Origin: Halosegnis rubeus
GTDB lineage: Archaea; Halobacteriota; Halobacteria; Halobacteriales; Haloarculaceae
NCBI RefSeq assembly: GCF_009184545.1
Contig: NZ_QJOW01000002.1
Location: 62,001-126,000, forward strand
Direction: 5' to 3'
Length of the DNA: 64,000 bases
Below the pieces are notes generated by a model that was not told where the DNA came from, made no database searches, and saw nothing but the letters and a program-made list of their open reading frames with translations. Both the position numbers and the translations under genes were made by a program. Positions 8,091 to 16,531 of this stretch are shown here, one piece after another; within the stretch, counting starts at the first letter, position 1, and every line of letters begins with the position of its first letter.

Positions 8091-8957
8091 ATGCGAATCG
8101 GCATGTTGTACTCGCGGATCCGCCGGGACGAGAAGCTCCTCCTCTCGGAGCTGCGCGAGCGCGGCCACGACGTGGTAAAGATTGACGTGCGCAAACAGCG
8201 GTTCGGGCTGACGGAGCCACCGGCCGACATCGAGGGCTGTGACCTCGTCATCGATCGCTGTCTCGCGACCTCGCGCTCGCGGTACGTCACCCGCTTCGTC
8301 GAGCAGTACGACGTGCCGGTCGTCAACGACCCGGAGACCGCCGCCGTCTGTGCCGACAAGGCGCACAACAGCCTCGTCCTCGCGGACGCCGGCATCCCGA
8401 CCCCGAACACCGAGGTCGCGTTCACCAAGGAGGCGGCCATGGAGATTATCGAGTCGTTCGGCTACCCCTGCGTCATCAAGCCGGTCGTCGGCTCGTGGGG
8501 GCGTCTCATGGCGAAAATCGACACCCGCTCTGCGGCCGAGGCCATCCTCGAACACAAGGAGACGCTCGGCCACTACGAGCACAAGGTGTTCTACATCCAG
8601 GAGTTCGTCGAGAAGCCGGGCCGCGACATCCGCGTGCTCGCCACCGACGGCGAGCCGGTCGCCGCGATGGCCCGCTCGTCGGACCACTGGCTCACCAACG
8701 CCGCGAAGGGCGCGGAGACCGAACACACCGAGGTGGACGACGAGATGCGCGACCTCGTCGCCCGCGCCAGCGAGTCGGTCGGGGGCGGCTTGCTCGGCGT
8801 CGACCTGATGGAGACGGGCGACGCCTACACCGTCCACGAGGTGAACCACACGGTCGAGTTCAAGGCGCTCAACGAGGTCGCCGAAACAGACGTGCCCGCT
8901 ACCGTCGTGGACTGGCTCGAAGCCCGCGCCGAGGCCGGGATGGAGGCCACCGTATGA
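8091..8957 (+). CDS. argX: glutamate-LysW ligase ArgX (ATP-grasp)
   Basis: The 288-residue ATP-grasp ligase attaches glutamate to the C-terminal Glu of LysW. ATP-grasp features are visible: CVIKPVVGSWGR near residues 126-137, FYIQEFVEKPGRDIR at about 168-182, and the metal-binding GVDLMET…VHEVNHTVEFK at about 237-260. The RimK/LysX family includes aminoadipate-specific LysX. The ArgX call rests on the arginine neighbourhood, though haloarchaeal members may be dual-specific. Its TGA overlaps the argC ATG (ATGA). Confidence 0.93.
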   Translation: MRIGMLYSRIRRDEKLLLSELRERGHDVVKIDVRKQRFGLTEPPADIEGCDLVIDRCLATSRSRYVTRFVEQYDVPVVNDPETAAVCADKAHNSLVLADAGIPTPNTEVAFTKEAAMEIIESFGYPCVIKPVVGSWGRLMAKIDTRSAAEAILEHKETLGHYEHKVFYIQEFVEKPGRDIRVLATDGEPVAAMARSSDHWLTNAAKGAETEHTEVDDEMRDLVARASESVGGGLLGVDLMETGDAYTVHEVNHTVEFKALNEVAETDVPATVVDWLEARAEAGMEATV

Positions 8958-9985
8958 GGGCTGCCGTCGTCGGCGGCTCCGGCTTCACCGGCGGCGAGCT
9001 GTGTCGGCTCGTCGACGGCCACCCCGACTTCGAGCTGGTACAGGCCACCTCCCGCGAGTACGAGAACAAGACCGTCGGCCACGCCCACCCGAACCTCCGC
9101 CATCTCGACCTCCGCTTTTCGGACCCTGCGGACCTCGAGTCGGTGGACGTGCTCTTTGCCGCGACGCCACACGGCGTCTCGATGCAACACATCGACGCGT
9201 TTCGGGACGCGGCCGACACCGTCGTCGACCTCTCGGCGGACTTCCGTCTCCCCGAGGCGTCGACCTACGACGAGTACTACGACGGCCACGACCGCCCGGA
9301 ACTGCTCGCCGACGCGGAGTACGCGCTCCCGGAACTGAACCGTGCGAATCTCCCCGGCGCGAATCTCATCGCCGCCGGCGGCTGTAACGCGACCGCCTCC
9401 ATCCTCGGGCTGCTTCCGCTCTTCGAGGCCGACATCCTCTCGGGTGACGAACAGGTCGTCATCGACGTGAAGGTCGGCTCCTCGGAGGGAGGCGCGAGCG
9501 GCGGAAAGGCCGCCTCACACGCCGAGCGCTCCGGCGTCGTTCGCCCGTACGCGCCGACGGGCCACCGTCACGAGGCCGAAATCAGCGAGTATCTCGGCAT
9601 CGACGTGTCCTTTACCGTCCACGCGGTCGACATGATTCGCGGCGCGAGCGCAACCTGTCACGTCTTCCCGAACTCGCCCGTCTCCAAGGGCGACCTCTGG
9701 GGAGCCTACCGCGGCAGCTACGAGGACGAGCCGTTCGTCCGGCTCGCCTCGGGCGGCGGCGGAGTGTATCGCTACCCCGAGCCGAAGGCCGTCGCCGGTT
9801 CCAACTTCGCGGAGGTCGGTTTCGAACTCGACGCCGCGAACAAGCGACTCGTCGTCTTCTCGGCCATCGATAACATGATGAAAGGCTCCGCCGGACAGGC
9901 CGTCCACGCCGCCAACATCGCATACAGCTTGGACGAGACCGCCGGTCTCGAACACACCGGACTCCACCCGGTGGGAGCGCCGTGA
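8954..9985 (+). CDS. argC: LysW-glutamyl-phosphate reductase ArgC
   Basis: The 343-residue NADPH-dependent reductase converts LysW-bound glutamyl phosphate to the semialdehyde. The N-terminal dinucleotide fold begins VVGGSGFTGGEL at residue 5. The catalytic cysteine is Cys144 in GGCNATA. The later conserved region GVYRYPEPKAVAGSN(F) is also present. The ATG at 8954 overlaps the argX stop. An open frame upstream of 8954 is only a shadow of argX. Confidence 0.95.
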   Translation: MRAAVVGGSGFTGGELCRLVDGHPDFELVQATSREYENKTVGHAHPNLRHLDLRFSDPADLESVDVLFAATPHGVSMQHIDAFRDAADTVVDLSADFRLPEASTYDEYYDGHDRPELLADAEYALPELNRANLPGANLIAAGGCNATASILGLLPLFEADILSGDEQVVIDVKVGSSEGGASGGKAASHAERSGVVRPYAPTGHRHEAEISEYLGIDVSFTVHAVDMIRGASATCHVFPNSPVSKGDLWGAYRGSYEDEPFVRLASGGGGVYRYPEPKAVAGSNFAEVGFELDAANKRLVVFSAIDNMMKGSAGQAVHAANIAYSLDETAGLEHTGLHPVGAP

Positions 9986-10110
9986 TGCCCTCTTTCGAGT
10001 CGATTTTCAGTACCATGACGAACGACGATTTTCAGGCGATTACGAGCACAGCCCCTTCCATTCCCGCCCGTACTAATTCGGCCGGCGCGTCCACGAGGTG
10101 GACAGCGTGA
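9985..10110 (+). CDS. possible 41-residue coupled microprotein between argC and argB
   Basis: The argC stop TGA (9983-9985) shares its A with an ATG at 9985 that opens a 41-codon frame. This frame ends in TGA at 10108-10110, overlapping the probable argB GTG at 10107. The two overlaps give the exact coupling pattern of the surrounding operon. However, codons such as AGT, TTT, ACA, AAT and AGG are unusual for this genome, and no domain is recognisable (MPSFESIFSTMTNDDFQAIT…). It may be a real peptide, a coupling device, or chance. Confidence 0.3.
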   Translation: MPSFESIFSTMTNDDFQAITSTAPSIPARTNSAGASTRWTA

Positions 10111-10916
10111 CAGTCGTCGTCAAAATCGGCGGCGCACGCGCCGTCAACCCCGAGGGCGCACTCGCCGATATCGCCGAGTTGGACGAGGACTGTGTCGTCG
10201 TCCACGGCGGCTCCACCGCCGTCGACGACACCCTCGACGCGATGGGGAAAGCGCCGGAGTACGTCGAGACGCCCTCGGGCGTCGTCGGTCGCTTCACCGA
10301 CGAGGAGACGATGGACGTGTTCAAGATGGCGCTGCCCGGGCTGGTGAACACCGACCTCGTCACCGGCCTCCAGAACGCCGGCGTGAACGCCGTCGGACTC
10401 TCCGGCGTCGACGGCGGCCTGCTCACGGGCAAGCGCAAGTCGGCGGTCCGTGTCGTCGAGGACGGAAAAAAGAAGATTCGCCGCGGCGACCACTCCGGGA
10501 CGATTCAGGAGGTGAACGCCGACCTGCTCGAGACGCTGCTCGCGGGCGGTTACACGCCAGTCGCGTCGCCGCCGATACTCGCCGATGGAACGGCGGTCAA
10601 CACCGACGCCGACCGCGCGGCCGCGGCAGTCGCCGGCGCACTCGGGGCGACGCTCGTCGTCCTCACCGACGTAGAAGGTGTCTACGCCGACCCCGCCGAC
10701 CCCAGCACGCGCATCGAATCCGTCGCGACGTCCGCGGAGTACGACGCCCTCACCGACGCCGCGGAAGGGTTCATGACCCGGAAGGTGATGGCCGCCACCG
10801 AGGCCCTCGAGTCCGGTGCCCGTGAGGTCGTCGTCGCGTCGGCCAACGCCGACCGACCGATTCTGACCGCACTCGATGCGGGTGGAACTCACATTCACCC
10901 GGAGGCGCTCGCATGA
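10107..10916 (+). CDS. argB: LysW-glutamate kinase ArgB
   Basis: The 269-residue amino-acid kinase phosphorylates the side chain of LysW-bound glutamate. The fold starts at once with VVVKIGGARAV, followed by VVHGG (residue ~33), the substrate loop GLSGVDGGLLTGKRK, and the ATP-site segment LVVLTDVEGVYADP. The GTG at 10107 is preferred over GTG at 10098 because homologues begin directly with the first strand. It also overlaps the TGA of the preceding 41-codon frame. The argB stop overlaps the argD ATG. Confidence 0.93.
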   Translation: MTVVVKIGGARAVNPEGALADIAELDEDCVVVHGGSTAVDDTLDAMGKAPEYVETPSGVVGRFTDEETMDVFKMALPGLVNTDLVTGLQNAGVNAVGLSGVDGGLLTGKRKSAVRVVEDGKKKIRRGDHSGTIQEVNADLLETLLAGGYTPVASPPILADGTAVNTDADRAAAAVAGALGATLVVLTDVEGVYADPADPSTRIESVATSAEYDALTDAAEGFMTRKVMAATEALESGAREVVVASANADRPILTALDAGGTHIHPEALA

Positions 10917-12040
10917 GTTCCTTCGTCTTCTCCGAGAAGCCCATTCCGATGGAGTCGGGCGAGGGCGCGATACTCACGGCGCGTGACGGCACCGAGTATC
11001 TCGACTTCGGGGCCTCCTACGCCTGTACGCCCGTCGGCCACTGTCACCCGGACGTGGTCGACGCCATCACGGAGCAGGCGAAGGACCTGCTGTACGTGCA
11101 GGCCTCCTACCCGCAGGCGGCCCGCACCGCGCTGTACGACCAACTCGCCGACGTTGCGCCGAGCGATGTCGACAACGTCTGGCTCTGTAACTCCGGCACG
11201 GAGGCGAACGAGGCGGCGCTGAAGTTCGCTCGCTCCGCGACCGACCGCACCAAGATTATCGCCACGACCCGCGGCTTCCACGGGCGCACGATGGGCGCTC
11301 TCGCCACGACGTGGAAAGACGAGTACAAAGAGCCATACGAACCGCTCATCGGGGACGTGGAGTTCGTCCCCTACGGCGACGCCGAGGCGATGGCCGAGGC
11401 CGTCGACGACGAGACCGCGGCCGTCATCCTCGAACCGCTCCAGGGCGAGGGTGGCATCAATCCCGCCTCGACGGAGTATCTGCAGGCGGTGCGCGTCCAC
11501 ACCGCACAACACGGCGCTGCGCTCGTCATGGACGAGATTCAGACCGGACTCGGGCGCACCGGGACGATGTGGGCCTGCGAGCAGCACGACGTGGTACCGG
11601 ACGTCCTCACCTCGGCGAAGGGGCTCGCCTCGGGACTCCCGCTCGGGGCGACGCTCGTCCGCGACTGGGTCGCCGACGGCGCGGCCAGCCACGGCTCCAC
11701 CTTCTCCGGTACGCCGGTCGTCTGTGCGGCCGCCGGCGCGACGCTCGACGTGCTCGAACACGAGAATCTTCCCGACCACGCCGCCGAGATGGGCCAGTAT
11801 CTCCGCGAGCAGCTCACCGAGCGCGTCGGCGACGACGTGCGCGACGTGCGCGGCGAGGGGCTGATGGTCGGCATCGAGGTGAAACGCGGAGCGAACCGCC
11901 TGCTGCGCGACTTGGCGCTCAACCACCAGGTGCTCGCGCTGCCGGCCGGCCGGACCGTGCTCCGCCTGCTCCCGCCGCTCGTCGTCGACGAACAGGAGTG
12001 TGATGCGGTCGTCGATGCAATCGAGGCGGTCGTGTCGTGA
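10913..12040 (+). CDS. argD: LysW-ornithine/acetylornithine aminotransferase ArgD
   Basis: The 375-residue class III PLP aminotransferase converts LysW-bound glutamate semialdehyde to LysW-bound ornithine using glutamate. Visible signatures are CNSGTEANEAALK near residue 90, ATRGFHGRTMGAL, LVMDEIQTGLGRTG around 205-218, and the PLP lysine in TSAKGLASG at about residue 233. The ATG overlaps the argB stop and the last codons overlap argE (GTGA). Confidence 0.95.
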   Translation: MSSFVFSEKPIPMESGEGAILTARDGTEYLDFGASYACTPVGHCHPDVVDAITEQAKDLLYVQASYPQAARTALYDQLADVAPSDVDNVWLCNSGTEANEAALKFARSATDRTKIIATTRGFHGRTMGALATTWKDEYKEPYEPLIGDVEFVPYGDAEAMAEAVDDETAAVILEPLQGEGGINPASTEYLQAVRVHTAQHGAALVMDEIQTGLGRTGTMWACEQHDVVPDVLTSAKGLASGLPLGATLVRDWVADGAASHGSTFSGTPVVCAAAGATLDVLEHENLPDHAAEMGQYLREQLTERVGDDVRDVRGEGLMVGIEVKRGANRLLRDLALNHQVLALPAGRTVLRLLPPLVVDEQECDAVVDAIEAVVS

Positions 12041-13113
12041 CCCGGACTGCGCTCGCTCCGAACGACAGCGCGGACACCGAAGCGCGTGAACTACTGTATG
12101 ACCTCGTGTCGATTCCCTCGCCGACGGGCGAGGAGAGCGAGGCCGCCGAGCGACTCGCGGCCTTCTTCGAGGCGAACGACCGCGAGGTGTGGCTCGACGA
12201 GGTCGGCAACGTCCGCGCGCCGGCCGACGACTCGCTCCTGCTTACCTCACACATCGACACCGTCTCAGGCGAGATTCCGGTGCGCGTCGAGCAAACCGAC
12301 GACGCGGACGAGTACGAGGCCGACGGTCCCGTCCTGTGGGGCCGCGGCAGCGTCGACGCGACCGGGCCGCTGGTCGCGATGGCCGTCGCCGCCGTCCGAA
12401 CCGGCGTCTCCTTCGCCGGTGTCGTCGGCGAGGAGGTCGACTCCCGCGGTGCCCACCACCTCGTGGAGACGCGCGAGGCCCCCGACGCCGTCATCAACGG
12501 TGAGCCGTCCGGCTGGGACGGTGTCACCCTCGGCTACCGCGGCATCCTCTCGGGGACGTACGTCGCGACCAGCGAATCCGGCCACACCTCCCGACCGGAA
12601 CCGAACGCCATCCAGCACGGGCTGGGATGGTGGAACCGCGTCGAGGACAGATTCGAACACGACCCTTACGAGCCGACGTTCGAGCAAGTGACGGCCAAGC
12701 CGATTGCCGTCGACGGCGGGACGAGCGAGGACGGACTCAGCGTCGAGACGACACTCGACGTGCAACTCCGCGTCCCGCCCCGATTATCGGTCGCTGACGT
12801 GCGCGAGCGCGCCGACGCCGAACTCGACGCCGGCCACGTGAACTGGCACGACTCCGTCCCGCCGGTGATGGTCTCACCGCGCAGCGAGGCGGCCCGCGCG
12901 TTCCGGGTGGCTATCCGCAACGCCGACGGCGACCCGCGGCTCCTCCGGAAGACCGGCACCAGCGACATGAACCTGTTCACGCCGTGGGACGTGCCGATGG
13001 CGACGTACGGTCCCGGCGATTCGGGCCTCGATCACGCACCGAACGAACGACTCCCGCTCGCGGAACTCGACCGCGCGACTGCCGTGCTTGAAGAGGTGGC
13101 GACACGCCTATGA
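12037..13113 (+). CDS. argE: LysW-ornithine hydrolase (ArgE/LysK, M20 family)
   Basis: The 358-residue M20 metallopeptidase releases ornithine from LysW. Zinc-site motifs are TSHIDTVSG (about residues 70-78), the GRGSVD segment near 106 and GEEVDSRGAHH near 130. A late GTSDMNLF segment supplies a further ligand region. The start is GTG at 12037, overlapping the argD stop; its own TGA overlaps the argF ATG. M20 paralogues act on many amides, so the specificity call depends on the operon. Confidence 0.92.
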   Translation: MTRTALAPNDSADTEARELLYDLVSIPSPTGEESEAAERLAAFFEANDREVWLDEVGNVRAPADDSLLLTSHIDTVSGEIPVRVEQTDDADEYEADGPVLWGRGSVDATGPLVAMAVAAVRTGVSFAGVVGEEVDSRGAHHLVETREAPDAVINGEPSGWDGVTLGYRGILSGTYVATSESGHTSRPEPNAIQHGLGWWNRVEDRFEHDPYEPTFEQVTAKPIAVDGGTSEDGLSVETTLDVQLRVPPRLSVADVRERADAELDAGHVNWHDSVPPVMVSPRSEAARAFRVAIRNADGDPRLLRKTGTSDMNLFTPWDVPMATYGPGDSGLDHAPNERLPLAELDRATAVLEEVATRL

Positions 13114-13997
13114 CACACTTCACCGATATCGACGACCTGACCAGCGATGAACTGGCCGACGTACTCACCCGCGCCGAGGACCTGAAAGAACGGCTCCGGC
13201 ACGGCACGGCCCATCCCGAACTCGCCGGCGACTCGATGGCGATGATCTTCGAGAAACCCTCAACGCGCACGCGCATCTCCTTCGAGACGGGGATGACACA
13301 CCTGGGGGGCCACGCCCTCTTTCTCGGTCCGAACGACATCCAACTGGGCCACGGTGAACCAATCAGGGACACCGCACGCGTCCTCTCGCGGTACGTCGAC
13401 GTGGTGATGGCCCGGATGTTCGACCACTCGGACGTGACCGAACTCGCCGAGTACGCCTCGATTCCGGTCGTCAACGGCCTGACCGACGATGCCCACCCGT
13501 GTCAGACGCTCGCCGACCTGCTCACGATTCGCGAGCTGACGGGGGGGTTCGACGCCTCCGTCGCGTGGGTCGGGGACGGCAACAACGTCTGTCGCTCGCT
13601 CATCAAGGGGGCCGCGATGACCGACCTCGATTTGACCGTGGCGACGCCGGACGGCTACGGTCCCGGCAGGGACGTACTTGACCGCGCGGGCGACCTCGGC
13701 GGGTCGCCGACGCTCACCGACGACCCCGACGCCGCCATCGCCGACGCCGACATCGTCTACACCGACGTATGGGTCTCGATGGGCCAAGAGGACGAGCGCG
13801 AGCAGAAGCTGGCGGCCTTCGAGGGGTTCCAGATTACGCCCGAACGACTCGGCGACCGCCCGCTGATGCACTGTCTGCCCGCCCACCGCGGCGAGGAGGT
13901 GACCGACGCGGCGCTGGAAAGCGACAACGCCGTCGTCTGGCAGCAGGCGGAAAACCGCCTCCACGCACAGAAGGGACTGCTCGCCGGACTCGTCTGA
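13110..13997 (+). CDS. argF: ornithine carbamoyltransferase
   Basis: The 295-residue transferase makes citrulline from ornithine and carbamoyl phosphate. The carbamoyl-phosphate loop KPSTRTRISFE is at about residues 49-59, HPCQ is at about 128-131, and the ornithine-binding MHCLPAHRGEE motif is at about 252-262. It closes the arginine operon; the chain lysW-argX-argC-argB-argD-argE-argF plus argG-argH covers all steps from glutamate to arginine except carbamoyl-phosphate synthesis. Confidence 0.97.
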   Translation: MTHFTDIDDLTSDELADVLTRAEDLKERLRHGTAHPELAGDSMAMIFEKPSTRTRISFETGMTHLGGHALFLGPNDIQLGHGEPIRDTARVLSRYVDVVMARMFDHSDVTELAEYASIPVVNGLTDDAHPCQTLADLLTIRELTGGFDASVAWVGDGNNVCRSLIKGAAMTDLDLTVATPDGYGPGRDVLDRAGDLGGSPTLTDDPDAAIADADIVYTDVWVSMGQEDEREQKLAAFEGFQITPERLGDRPLMHCLPAHRGEEVTDAALESDNAVVWQQAENRLHAQKGLLAGLV

Positions 13998-14065
13998 GCC
14001 GACTCTCCGCTAGAAACTCGGTTACTCTCGGTAATGCTTTTTATCCCTCTCTCGAACCTTCATAC

Positions 14066-14422
14066 ATGAGCGACAGCGAGACCGACGACCGACTCGAAGT
14101 GTGGTGTGCCGGCGAAGAGTGGTGTCCGATCACCGCGACCGCGACCATCCTCGGCAAGAAGTGGCACCCGGTCATCATCCACCGGCTCATCACCGAGGAG
14201 CGGGGGTTCAACGACCTCCAGCGGGCCGTCGACGGCATCTCCTCGAAGGTGTTGTCGGACTCGCTCGAACAGCTCGAAGACCACGGGCTGGTCGCTCGTG
14301 AGGTCGTGAGCGAGAAACCGTTCCGCGTCGAGTACTCCGTCACCGAGCGCGGAGCCTCACTCGAACCTGTCATCGAGTCGATGCGCGAGTGGGGCGAGAC
14401 GCACCTGGCCGCCGAGGAGTAA
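14066..14422 (+). CDS. HxlR-family transcriptional regulator
   Basis: The 118-residue winged-helix protein has the HxlR arrangement: a cysteine in WCPITATATILGKKWHPVIIHRL, then RGFNDLQRAVDGISSKVLSDSLEQLEDHGLV and the wing RVEYSVTERG. Such proteins are dimeric regulators, often responding to redox or reactive compounds through the N-terminal Cys. A TTTTTAT box at 14038-14044 lies 22 bases before the ATG, so the mRNA is probably leaderless. The target is not evident; the adjacent genes are biosynthetic. Confidence 0.9.
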   Translation: MSDSETDDRLEVWCAGEEWCPITATATILGKKWHPVIIHRLITEERGFNDLQRAVDGISSKVLSDSLEQLEDHGLVAREVVSEKPFRVEYSVTERGASLEPVIESMREWGETHLAAEE

Positions 14423-14468
14423 CTGTCGCGACCGCCCGCTATTTGTGCCGTGACCGCACACATGTGGC

Positions 14469-15776
14469 ATGGCCAACCTGACGCTGCCCGACCACCCCAC
14501 GCCCCCGGAGGGGGCCGACGACGTGTGGCTCCACTGTATCGAGTGTTCTCACACCCTGCCGCCGTTCGACGATGTCGTCTTCACCTGCCCGGAGTGTGAC
14601 GGCCTGCTGGAGGTCCGCTACGCCGACTACCCGACGTTCGACGACTTCTCCGGCGACGAGCGCGTGTGGCGCTACAGCGCCGCGCTCCCGTTTGAGGCGG
14701 GCGTCTCGCTCCCCGAGGGCGGCACCCAACTCCACGAGGTGCCGCGACTCGAAGACGACATCGGCGTCCGGAACCTCCGCGTCAAACACGAGGGGATGAA
14801 CCCGACCGGCTCGTTCAAAGACAGGGGGATGACCGTCGGCGTCCGGGTCGCACAGGAGCTCGACGTGGACCGGCTCGCCTGCGCCTCGACCGGGAACACC
14901 TCCGCCGCGCTCGCGGCCTATGGTGCCCGCGCCGGACTCGAAACGCTCGTGCTCCTCCCGGAGGGAAAAGTCGCCGCCGGCAAAATCGCGCAGGCGAGTC
15001 TCCACGGCGCGCGCATCCTCGAGGTCGACGGCAACTTCGACGACTGTCTCGACCGCGTGCAGGACCTCGCGAACCGCGGCGAGGCGTACCTCCTGAACTC
15101 TCTCAATCCGTACCGACTGGAGGGCCAGAAGACGATCGGTCTCGAAATCCTCGAACGGTTCCGTAACGAGGAGGGTCGGTTCCCGGACCGCATTGTCCTT
15201 CCGGTCGGGAACGCCGGTAACACCGCCGCGCTGTACAAGTGTTTCCGCGAACTCGTCCAGTCGGGCGCGCTCGCGCCCGGCGACGTGCCGAAGCTGACCG
15301 GCGTGCAGGCGGAGGGGGCCGCGCCGATGGTCGAGGCGATTCGCGAGGGGAACGACGAGACCCGCCGCTGGGTGGAGGTCGAGACAATCGCGACCGCAAT
15401 CCGCATCGGCAACCCCGTCAACGCGCCGAAAGCGCTGCCGGGAATCCGCGAGACGGGCGGCACCGCTGTCGCCGTCTCCGACGCCGAAATCACGGACGCA
15501 CAGCGGGACCTCGCCGGCGAGGGCATCGGCGTCGAACCGGCGAGCGCGGCGAGCGTCGCCGGCCTCCGCAAACTCGTCGCCAGCGGCGAAATCTCCACCG
15601 GCGAAGACGTGGTCTGTCTCACGACCGGCCACCTGCTGAAAGACCCCGACGCCGCCGCGGCCGCCGGTAACGCCCCCGAGGGTGTCCCGAACGACACCGA
15701 CGACATCCTCCGACACCTCGCCGGCAAATCCGTCGGCGGGAGCGGACTGCTCGGGTTGCTCCGTCGCCTGCTGTAG
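14469..15776 (+). CDS. thrC: threonine synthase
   Basis: The 435-residue PLP enzyme converts O-phosphohomoserine to threonine. The N-terminal 45 residues form a zinc-ribbon-like segment with CIEC and CPEC, common in archaeal ThrC. The PLP lysine lies in NPTGSFKDRGM at about residues 113-123. ACASTGNTSAALAAYGARAG binds the cofactor phosphate region, and the later VGNAGNTAAL loop is conserved. The gene follows HxlR by 46 bases but may have its own promoter. Confidence 0.95.
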   Translation: MANLTLPDHPTPPEGADDVWLHCIECSHTLPPFDDVVFTCPECDGLLEVRYADYPTFDDFSGDERVWRYSAALPFEAGVSLPEGGTQLHEVPRLEDDIGVRNLRVKHEGMNPTGSFKDRGMTVGVRVAQELDVDRLACASTGNTSAALAAYGARAGLETLVLLPEGKVAAGKIAQASLHGARILEVDGNFDDCLDRVQDLANRGEAYLLNSLNPYRLEGQKTIGLEILERFRNEEGRFPDRIVLPVGNAGNTAALYKCFRELVQSGALAPGDVPKLTGVQAEGAAPMVEAIREGNDETRRWVEVETIATAIRIGNPVNAPKALPGIRETGGTAVAVSDAEITDAQRDLAGEGIGVEPASAASVAGLRKLVASGEISTGEDVVCLTTGHLLKDPDAAAAAGNAPEGVPNDTDDILRHLAGKSVGGSGLLGLLRRLL

Positions 15777-15794
15777 TCGACACTCCCGACGTTC

Positions 15795-16496
15795 TTACGG
15801 CGACCGGCTGACCCGCCGCCCGACGACGAGTATCGCGCCGCCGAGCAGTGCGCCCACGACCACACGCAACGGTCGCGCGACGGCGTATCCGAACACCGCT
15901 CCGACCGGTCCAGACGGGCCGAAGACGACCTGCGTCCGCCCGAAGCCGTCGGTCGCCGCAGTCGGCCAGACCACCGTCTCGTTCGCGCGCTCGCCGTTGC
16001 CCGGAATCAGGCGTGGAACCGTCTCGCCCGGGCCCCGAACCGTCACCGCGTACTCCCCAATCGAAGGCCGGTAGCTCGACTGGTCGAAGTCGAACACCAC
16101 GACGCCACCGAGTCGCCGCGTCGCCGGCCGTTGGCCGCCGTAGCGAACGGTGACCCGTTGGCCGTCGAGCGTTGCCGTCAGATTCCGCGGGCGCGTGACG
16201 ATGCGCTCGCTTTCGACGACGCGTTCCCGATACGACTCGTCCGTCCGGAGTCGCCGCGCCGTCGCCTCGCCGACGGTCGCCGTCTCCACCCACCGGGTCG
16301 TGCCGTCCTCGGCGACGGTGACGGTGAGTGAACTGTCGAGTATCACCGCGTCGGGCTGGTCGGGCGGATACCCCTCGTCGTCGGCCAGTCCACAGATGCC
16401 GCACACGTCGACGGGTGGTGGTGCACTACCGACGGCGCTCGCGGCGAGCACGACGACGAAAAGGAGCGCGAGGAGGACAAGGGTGGACCGTCGCAT
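15795..16496 (-). CDS. secreted/membrane-anchored protein of unknown function
   Basis: The 233-residue protein begins MRRSTLVLLALLFVVVLAAS, an export signal. A CGICG motif follows near residue 32, then a long beta-rich region with NLTATLDG, and a second membrane segment near the C-terminus (about residues 205-226) followed by the positive tail GRRVSRSP. This predicts an extracytoplasmic domain anchored at the C-terminus. The ATG at 16496 is preferred to GTG at 16502. It is convergent with thrC (18 bases). No family is recognised. Confidence 0.75.
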   Translation of the reverse strand: MRRSTLVLLALLFVVVLAASAVGSAPPPVDVCGICGLADDEGYPPDQPDAVILDSSLTVTVAEDGTTRWVETATVGEATARRLRTDESYRERVVESERIVTRPRNLTATLDGQRVTVRYGGQRPATRRLGGVVVFDFDQSSYRPSIGEYAVTVRGPGETVPRLIPGNGERANETVVWPTAATDGFGRTQVVFGPSGPVGAVFGYAVARPLRVVVGALLGGAILVVGRRVSRSP

Positions 16497-16531
16497 ACCC
16501 ACTCGTGACAGCCGAGTGTGAAGAAACTATC

